A DNA stretch of 64,000 bases from Siphonodentalium dalli (Eukaryota; Mollusca; Scaphopoda; Gadilida; Siphonodentaliidae): positions 76,861,980-76,925,979 of the forward strand of contig CP136063.1 of assembly GCA_032622095.1 (NCBI GenBank), in the 5' to 3' direction. Every line of letters starts with the position of its first letter. Within the stretch, counting starts at the first letter, position 1. Positions 57,090-64,000 of this stretch are shown in pieces. A program made the position numbers and the translations under genes. A model generated the notes under the pieces. That model saw nothing but the letters and a program-made list of their open reading frames with translations. It was not told the DNA's origin and made no database searches.

Positions 57090-57466
57090 TTAACCCTTTA
57101 CCCAACAAACCGGCCAAATAAAGCTTCAACAGCCTAAAATATCTTCGGTCTGTCTCAATAGAACCATACAAATATGGATATCATTGGAACCGACTCCTTG
57201 ACCACATTGTGATAGTTACAGTTATGCCCTGTGCCAATGCATTCTCTTATATATGCGAGTCGACCATAGGTCGCCTCGCATATATAAGAGAATGCATTGG
57301 CCTAAAAAAACACTTTTTACCATTTTTTCTTACATTCTTTAACAATTTTATAATTTTTAATGTGTTAAGCAATGCATTCTCTTATATATGCGAGGCGACC
57401 TATGGTCGACTCGCATATATAAGAGAATGCATTGGCACAGGGCCGTTCTGTTGGGTAAAGGGTTAA
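57090..57466 (-). mobile_element. Family A hairpin element, copy g (inverted)
   Basis: 377 bp between TTAA sites. Both palindromes are present. The left GGCCGGTTTTGGCCGG block is halved, and the spacer lost several T and C bases next to the first palindrome. One base is missing at the start of the second palindrome (AAGCAATGC instead of AAGCCAATGC). Confidence 0.85.
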
Positions 57467-57555
57467 TTGTTGACAGACTACACATTTTGGGATATGACTT
57501 CAGCTTATCTTCAAGTACAGCGGTATCAACAGAGTACTATTAGACAATGTGTGGT

Positions 57556-57705
57556 TTAACCCTTTCTATACTAAATGGATTCTCCCACCAGTTTTAACTT
57601 TGTATATTGGAATGGTCTATTATTAATCTGGAAGGGTGTTCAAGAACTATGAGCAAACGACAAACAGGCAAACAGATAATAGATGTTCAGAAAGATTGAT
57701 ATTAA
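57556..57705 (+). mobile_element. Family B element, left half
   Basis: TTAACCCTTTCTATACTAAA, TGGATTCTCCCACCAG and GGAATGGTCTATTATTAATC follow family B closely, including a perfect left end. The right end is not found; it runs into the hairpin at 57719. Confidence 0.6.
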
Positions 57706-57718
57706 GTGTAGGTTAATG

Positions 57719-57810
57719 GCTGAAAACTGTACATTATTTCAGAGAATGGATCGATCTAGGTTTTGGGCCGAGATCATTCCATTCTCTGACATAATGTACA
57801 GTTTCCAGCT
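57719..57810. repeat. Imperfect hairpin, ~32-bp arms
   Basis: GCTGAAAACTGTACATTATT and AATGTACAGTTTCCAGC mirror each other, with CAGAGAATGGA/TCCATTCTCTG further in. Confidence 0.75.
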
Positions 57811-57825
57811 ATTGTCTGGCTTAGA

Positions 57826-57965
57826 GCACAATCCCATTGTTACAATCGTTCCCTGATTTTTGGTAAAGCACACCAATTCACCAAGGCTGTCGAAGGAATA
57901 GTTCAGTGATTATCCCATTGTTCGGCACGCGCAACTCATAACAGACAAATCGCACTAACGCTTTA
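57826..57965 (+). repeat. Dispersed repeat P, copy 1
   Basis: Nearly identical to 63857-64000: AGAGCACA(A/C)TCCCATTGTT, ACAATCGTTCCCTGATTTTT, GGTAAAGCACA, GTTCAGTGATTATCCCATTG and CAACTCATAACAGACAAATC. Confidence 0.85.
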
Positions 57966-57976
57966 AAGTAGTTTCA

Positions 57977-58186
57977 ATTATTATACCAGAGGCCATTCAC
58001 AGGGGCATGAACACCGCTCTGCTGCCCCATACACTGCCATAATACGCCGTGTCAATATACGCGCCTCTAGTTTACTATACCATGATGTAAGCAGGCGCAT
58101 ATATAGTGACGGCGTATAAGGGGAGTGCGATGGGGGGCAGCGGAGCGCTTCTACAATCCACTGTGCATAGCCTCTGGTATAATAAT
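57977..58186. mobile_element. 210-bp foldback element
   Basis: ATTATTATACCAGAGGC on the left and GCCTCTGGTATAATAAT on the right are exact inverses. Mirrored sequence continues inward almost to the centre (TGCTGCCCC/GGGGCAGC, ATACGCCGTG/GACGGCGTAT). Part of a second copy lies at 59578-59660. Telomere-like repeats start five bases beyond its right end. Confidence 0.75.
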
Positions 58187-58190
58187 ACAC

Positions 58191-58313
58191 TAACCCTAAC
58201 TCTAACCTAACCCTAACCCTAACCCTAACCCTAGCCCTATCCCTAACCCTAACCCTAACCCTAGCCCCATCCCTAACCCTAACCCCATCCCTGACCCTAA
58301 CCCTAACCCTAAC
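58191..58313 (-). repeat. Interstitial telomeric repeat (CCCTAA)n
   Basis: About 20 hexamers, 123 bp, TTAGGG on the minus strand. Variants are CCCTAG, CCCTAT, CCCCAT and CCCTGA. The variants show it is not a fresh chromosome end. The long frame over it (57981-58373) with Arg-Val repeats is an artefact of the hexamer. Confidence 0.95.
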
Positions 58314-59049
58314 ACATATGGAGAATGGATGGGGTGCGTGGTTTCGTGTATTCTCACATGAAGGATATACCAATAATTGAAGCTATTTGAAACGACCGTG
58401 CGATTTGTTTGTCATGAGTGGCGTGTGTCGAACAATGGGATATAACTAAACTATTATTTTGCCAATCTTTGTAATTGGTGTGCCTTACAAAAATACAACA
58501 TATATACATCAACATGGCGATCGGACGGGTGGTCATAGTAACACATGCACTGGTTGAATTATTTATTAACTGGTAGAATAACAACAGTTATTATAATTAA
58601 TCAACTGAACTAATCCAGTTCCGAGAATGTCCACAGGTACCCAGGACCACTAATGATTATCAAACGAATTAACATTCACATTTAGAACCACAGAATAGTG
58701 ATATAGCTAAAAATCCAACAGAATCGTCAATGATTATTTAGTATAGAAAGTGTTAAACTTTTGCAGATTGGCTTGAATGGTGGCTTACTATTTTGGCTTC
58801 TCGTCTTGTCCATGGGAGAAAACAAATTGCATGCGACGATTGGCGATTGCCTGAAATAAATTGTATTCGGGTTGCATGTTTTTTGTCGAATACAAGTCTG
58901 TGCATACAGTATAGTTGGCAGTAAAGATTAGTGTGCGCATGCGACTGATGGGCACTACTTGTTGCTATCAATTAAATATAAATGTTGTGTAGGCAAACTA
59001 GATGTAGAATCGGCATTTCAATGACTGGAGCTTCCTGAAATTTTGCGAA
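58314..59049. other. Gene-free stretch
   Basis: Nothing recognised. Confidence 0.3.
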
Positions 59050-59262
59050 AACTCTGTGTCAATGCACTCTCTCGCATATGCGAGTCTTACAAGGGAGCAT
59101 CGCATATATAACATAATACATTGGCCCAACAATGTTTACTTTGGCCTTGTAAGCAAGTGTATTCTCTTATATATGCGAGGTTTCCTATGGAGGAATTCAG
59201 TGGCATGGGTTCTTTAATGCATGCTGTACCAGCGCAGCTCCCGTCATGAAAGGGTTAACCCT
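59050..59262 (-). mobile_element. Family C: decayed relative of the hairpin elements
   Basis: It contains worn forms of the A palindrome (TCGCATATGCGAGTC, then CATCGCATATATAACATAAT; GTATTCTCTTATATATGCGA with GGTTTCCTATGG). It ends in TCCCGTCATGAAAGGGTTAA, an inverse of the end at 28910. It links family A palindromes with a different terminus. Confidence 0.55.
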
Positions 59263-59577
59263 TATAAAGCACTCTGATAAAATTTGCCGAGGTGATTGGA
59301 ACAGGTGAAATGATGTAATTTGACCAGGGTGTTATTCTGGTAAAAATTGTCTAATGAATTTGTTTTAGGGTTTTGTTGTATGTGCGTTGTTAAGATCTTT
59401 GGTGATTTCAGATTGGAATTGTTTATTCATTAGTGCTGCTTTCTCTGCACTGGTGACAGTGAGTGTGGTACCCTATTGGAGAGGTGCTATCACAGTATTG
59501 TCCCTCCTTTTTTACGTCAGTAATTTCCATAATGACTTACTCCTTTTTTTCTGCACTTTCTTTGACGATCTCTTTTA
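59263..59577. other. Gene-free stretch
   Basis: The frame 59387-59578 has no recognised motif. Confidence 0.3.
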
Positions 59578-59660
59578 GGCACAGTGGCCTGTAACGCGCT
59601 CCGCTGTCCGCCCCCCCCCCCTTGCACTGCCCATATACGCCGCCTCTATATGCGCGCCTT
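59578..59660 (-). repeat. Partial copy of the 57977 foldback element
   Basis: GCACAGTGG, GCGCTCCGCTGTCCGCCCCC, TATACGCCGCCTCTATATGC and GCGCC match the inverse of the right half of 57977-58186. A C12 run lies inside. Confidence 0.6.
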
Positions 59661-61289
59661 CTTCGCGTTAATGGAACATTATATAGACAAGGGGCACTGT
59701 AGAAATTTAACGTTTCACCATCGCTCGGGAGTCGCACAAATTTAGCCCATTCACCCCAGTAATGATAACGATATATACACGGATGGATCGGCAAAGAATT
59801 CATCTTTCAATAAATACCACAAACCGCCATCAGAAACATTCATACACGTTGCATTTGATAAAATTTTAACCACCGAATATTGTCTCCGGAGAGCGTATTT
59901 TTTAGGATTGATCCGGCTCAGCTAGCAATGGCCGACATATGTCTCTAAATTCACCACCCATACAGTTTACTATCATTAAAAATCGGTCAAACGATCAACT
60001 AAATATCTGGAACTTAGTGATTTCTTGTCGGCTAATAATTTATTTACTCATACAAATCAACACATTGTCAGTAAACAATTTAGATAGAGGAGAAATATGT
60101 CGATAATTCCAACTTTAAAAAAAAAAGGGTAAGGGTAAATTAATAACCCAAGAGGCGTACCTTTGTTTCCACCAAAAGCTTCATCCGGTGACGCTACATA
60201 AGAGAACATTGACCATTTAATACAGCAGTTGACTCACACTGCCGCCTGTACACACGGGGAATTTAAGTTGTTTGTAATCTACATCAATTCATATCCTACT
60301 AAGTGTACAACATCCAGAGGCAACCAGCGACGTTCCCCCATATTTACAGGGATATTTATTTTTTCTGAACAAGTTAGTTCAATAGAAAAATTGTTAAGAA
60401 CGTTGCTCAACGTAGAGATAACCGGGTAAGCGATTAATCTCTGTATAAACATTACGGAAATTGCCACTTCGAATAAAAGCAAGAGCTACTTTTATTATAA
60501 ATTACAAATGTATCGGAAGAGCAAACCGCTGTTGAATAAACTCAAAGCAACCGCTAATCTTCAAGGTTATCCCTTGGCCAAGAATCAAGGTTGATTTTGA
60601 GTCTGGAGTTTGCTCGAATTTGTTGTTGTTTTTTTTCTTTTTCTAAGTACATGTATGCTGATGGAAATTTACAGAATCGCACTTGTTTGCCCCAGGCCAT
60701 CTATTTATTGCACGAGTGCGATGGCGTAAGAATGGTAAGAGAGGCCGCGAATGCTCGAATGCCTCGAATTTGTCCATGGTATTTTTCGATCTTGTCGCGT
60801 GTGAAGGAGTTTTTACATGTATTTTATTAAGTTCCGGTTTCATTGTCGAGATCAAACAGCATTTAGTGTGTGTGTGGAACTGCCTAAAACATGACACGGG
60901 CTGAGACGCATGTTTTTTTTAATCACAATTATGTAATAGGAAAGTACAGTCCATACATCCTCATCCCTGGTTAAGTGGTCCTGATATTTTGCGATGATGT
61001 CGGTGTGTTCTGTTGAATTGATATGGTGCTGGCAGAGCAAACTAATGCTGTTAAGAAAACGTATCGTTATTGCTCTTAAGTTGTCATTTTCGCGGCCTCT
61101 GGGTATTGTGAACGCATCGAGGAAAAGTCATCATGTGTATAAACCATTTGGAAACTTATATTATGTTATATTATTTTAATGAAGGCTAATTATGGTTGTT
61201 GCCAAACGACCACACAATAAAAATGTCTATTCCTGCGAACACCAGCGCAGCCATTATTAAAATATTTTATAAATGTATATCTTCTAGAA
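59661..61289. other. Gene-free stretch, about 1.6 kb
   Basis: No gene, RNA or repeat was recognised. Several 60-90 codon frames occur on both strands (for example 60591-60830 and 60683-60904) without familiar motifs. Confidence 0.3.
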
Positions 61290-61980
61290 CGTTTCACACA
61301 CAGACACTAGCTGTTAAATTGACAGCGAAAATCGACAATTAAGATAATGATAATGAGATTGTTGGTGTTGTTGGCAATTTATAAGCGATAAGCGCTAACA
61401 CCTGTACATTGTAGGGGATAAACATTTTGTATATCGTGATCATTGGTTCCCATTGTATAACATTATACAGGCTACCATGTATACACACTATCATATATAC
61501 ACACTATCATATATACACCATATCATATATACACAATATCATATATACACCATATCATATATACACCATATCATTCAGAGGCCAAGTAGTGATAAATCTG
61601 AGCTGACCAATTCGTCTTTTCTGGACCGCGGTTTACATTTATTACACGATCAGTTCAATGGTGGAGCTGTAAATAATCTTGATTGATGGTGTGTCTATAG
61701 CGTGAGAGTGGCGGGTTGGTGTTACATGTATCATGTCGCAATTGATTGATTCTCATACTTAAGTTGATTATAAGCGAGCACTTGTTCTCGTTAGTTAAGG
61801 ATGTGCCAATAAACAGTATACCGGCCTGCTTGTGGTCCGCCTATAATGGATGCTCATCTCACCTAACATAGTTGTCAATCAGATGTAGCCACTGAATAAC
61901 ACGAAAGTCCCCTTAAACATGGTTGGCTGGACGTCAATTGTAGGTTTAAAACTGCTCAGATTAGGCAAACACCGCGAAAA
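61290..61980 (-). repeat. Dispersed repeat N, inverted copy of 32860-33480
   Basis: See 32860-33480. A tandem minisatellite of 15-16 bp units (TATCATATATACACCA, about 61479-61574) sits inside this copy only. Confidence 0.65.
61479..61574. repeat. 15-16-bp minisatellite
   Basis: Six units of TATCATATATACAC(C/A)A type starting at about 61490, 61505, 61521, 61537, 61553 and 61569. Confidence 0.9.
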
Positions 61981-62145
61981 TGGCAACCTTAGAAAAAAAA
62001 ACTGTACTGTTTCTTACCAACATCGTTTGGCCTACCAGCATCTTAAAACATTTTCATAGCAATTTTTCAGGACTAATCATCGCAACACCATAGCAAATTA
62101 GCAGGATCACTTAACCCGGGGTGGTCCTGGGATCTGGAGATTATA

Positions 62146-62353
62146 CTAACTGAAGCGACAGAAATTATCAATAGAAACAGTAAAGAGTTGGAAAATATTC
62201 CAACAGTTGGATAGCATCCTGTGAAAGTTGCAAGTTTCTAACAAGGGGGGGGGGGGTACATCGAATTTCCCGACATTTTGGTCTGGTTCAAGGTGTGCAG
62301 TTGGAAATGTCAAGTCAGACACACCTGATGCATACACTCTAGCCACGTACCCG
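62146..62353. mobile_element. Decayed hAT-like element end
   Basis: TTGGAAAATATTCCAAC, a G12 run near 62245 and CAGTTGGAAATG lead to CTCTAGCCACGTACCCG. That last string resembles the right terminal repeat CCCTCTAGCCACATCCCTG of 55713-56821. The left end was not found. Confidence 0.45.
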
Positions 62354-63165
62354 ACAACAGGTATAAGTGCACATGTACTCGCTCCAAGATTGCTATTGTG
62401 TTATCACGGTGGCTCTGATTACTACATTCGATTACCACCAGTTAAATAGTGTGCCAATGAATTCTACTTCAATCATATAGAGTGATTTATGTTCGTGGCT
62501 TCCGTGCATAACACAAATATAGCATTGATGATTATGTGTCCCTTTGGAAATAAATAAGTGGCATTTAACTCGATTGTGTTTGTGGTAGTATTGTACGGTA
62601 AGGTTACTATATAGATTTCAGATTTATAATGTTCGCTTCTATTCAGCGCGGGTCGACATAACATACTGAAATATCTAGATTATATATTGTTGCATACATT
62701 GGTGCAAGGGGTTCGTATTTTAAATAGCGATGGAAATGCATATTTATATATATCACATGAAACCGCTATTATATCATTTAAAAACCCATACATATTTCCT
62801 TATCTCTCACACGTGATGAATAAGCATCTTGGCATCGCGCCAAAACAAAATGACCGCACGCGTCGATATTTAAATTGATTCAGGCGGATTAATACTATTT
62901 CGAAATGCCGGGCATGATACCAACACCAGACGATGCAAAATGATTGTTTTGTTCACTAAAGTTAAAATCCTGTCCAACTGCGTTGCACTAACGAAAATAG
63001 ACATAACACAAAAACAAAGAGGAAAATTGGGGGACTATATTTTCCGTCGCCAGCACAGAGCGCAATATTGTCGTATACTGTTGTAAAGCGTCTCAGCCAA
63101 CACTGTAAATGTTATGTATTTTGCAGCTTCTTTTAAGATTTCTTTTCTTTTGATTTGTTAAATAG
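62354..63165. other. Gene-free stretch
   Basis: Nothing recognised; frames 62473-62664 (minus) and 62687-62878 (plus) have no familiar motif. Confidence 0.3.
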
Positions 63166-63312
63166 AGGATCTCACATGAGTTTCTATTTTATACGGAATG
63201 TATCAACCGAGTTCACTAAATTCGATTTGAGCCGAGGTTTACCGAGGCTCAAATAGAATTTAGAGGACGAGGTTGATAAATTACGTATAAAATAGGACGA
63301 GTGTGAGATACC
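63166..63312. repeat. Foldback hairpin, ~65-bp arms with mismatches
   Basis: AGGATCTCACATGAG, TTTATACGGAATGTATCAAC, CGAG, CTAAATTCGATTTGAGCC on the left mirror GGCTCAAATAGAATTTAG, GAGGTTGATAAATTACGTAT and GTGTGAGATACCT on the right. It may be a miniature foldback element. Confidence 0.7.
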
Positions 63313-63856
63313 TTTTATCACATGATCAAATAAACCCGAAGCAACGCGAAATATTCATCGAAAACAACAATCATAAACTACAGCGATCGCAAGTTATCTG
63401 AAGAACGCCGTGACGTCATCGCATGCGCTGATATTAAACGTGTCTATTACTGATAATTATGAAACTGCTTTTATGGCCAAATTATGTGATAAAAAGGGAT
63501 AACGCTCTAGTTTTTCCCCAAGTGATATACAAGATCTTCAGTTCGTTATGTTGTGATGTCAGATTTTATGAAACTCGTCTGCGACTCGTTGTGAATCAAA
63601 TTTATCAAACCCGTTTTTATGAAAATTCGCGTAGATGCTATAATGGTGGACGGTTGTTTGTTGCTATTGGGTTGTTCGTGTGAAGTATTATAACGATAAT
63701 GCCGAATTCGTCTTTTCTGGTTTAAACCTGGTCTATGCACATCTCTAGGTTTAAACAACCGTTTGACAGCTAAAGCCATATAGTTTAATCCTGAGACCGC
63801 AGGTCTAAGTGACGGCTTCGTCGCCTCTGTGTTAATGCCGGACCAATGTTTAGCAT
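63313..63856. other. Gene-free stretch
   Basis: GGTTTAAACC/AGGTTTAAAC words near 63719 and 63750 form a small inverted pair. The frames overlapping here are unrecognised. Confidence 0.35.
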
Positions 63857-64000
63857 TAGAGCACACTCCCATTGTTACAATCGTTCCCTGATTTTTGGTA
63901 AAGCACATCAATTCCCAAGGCTGGCGAAGGAATGGTTCAGTGATTATCCCATTGTTAGGCGCACGCAACTCATAACAGACAAATCGCACGGGCGCTTCAA
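63857..64000 (+). repeat. Dispersed repeat P, copy 2, cut by the window end
   Basis: It matches 57826-57965 to the last bases of the window. The long minus frame 63546-63989 crosses it and is not credible as a gene, because the repeat half is shared with non-coding copy 1. Confidence 0.85.

Noticed and set aside
13985-57466. CRISPR-like repeats
   Set aside because: The repeats are transposon copies with TTAA ends, widely and irregularly spaced, in a eukaryotic genome.
57981-58373. 130-codon frame with Arg-Val repeats
   Set aside because: It is the translation of the telomere-like hexamer array and a foldback element.
63546-63989. 147-codon minus-strand frame at the window end
   Set aside because: Its first part (63857-63989) is repeat P, also present at 57826-57965, where it is not coding.

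Overview
This is a eukaryotic nuclear window, AT-rich, without any intact host gene that I can recognise. Marine invertebrate repeats dominate it. The remnants of bivalve- and cnidarian-type element proteins, a repeat ending in GGTGAGCTAAAAA and an interstitial TTAGGG-type telomeric array suggest a mollusc or another lophotrochozoan. That assignment is an inference from remembered repeat and protein styles, not from a search.

Layout. 0.1-3.4 kb: a broken minus-strand copy of a large, uncharacterised multigene protein (possible FEN/PIN-like nuclease motifs plus a Cys-rich tail). 5.3-5.8 kb: a TTAA-bounded miniature element (family D). 5.9-6.9 kb: a 996-bp retroposon-like insertion with one 256-residue ORF and a 10-13 bp target duplication. 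7.2-7.6 kb: a foldback element with 8-bp duplications (family E). 8-16 kb: TTAA-bounded miniature elements, a nested insertion, and a decayed retroelement Gag-like gene at 14.7-15.3 kb. 17-22 kb: hairpins, a 128-bp tandem duplication and a decayed RecQ-like helicase fragment. 24-31 kb: tandem monomer repeats and further miniature elements. 33.6-36.2 kb: a large inverted repeat with a 1.6-kb centre. 36-43 kb: more repeats. 45.7-47.3 kb: a minisatellite grown out of a miniature-element end, followed by two elements side by side. 48.3-48.8 kb: a THAP plus DDE-type transposase remnant. 55.7-56.8 kb: a non-autonomous hAT-like element with a perfect 19-bp inverted repeat and perfect 8-bp target duplication. 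58.2 kb: telomere-like repeats beside a foldback element. 63.9 kb to the end: a repeat that runs out of the window.

The dominant signal is a set of miniature elements bounded by TTAA, as piggyBac-type elements are. Family A (seven copies plus a decayed cousin group) carries TTAACCCTTTACCCAACA ends and up to two 67-bp near-perfect palindromes that are reverse complements of each other. Families B and C share the CCCTTT terminus with A; families D and K share a different internal core with one another. Several short open reading frames in the window are only translations of the A palindromes. No transposase able to move these elements is present here, so any mobilisation would have to come from elsewhere in the genome. 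Family names A to K are my own labels for this window.
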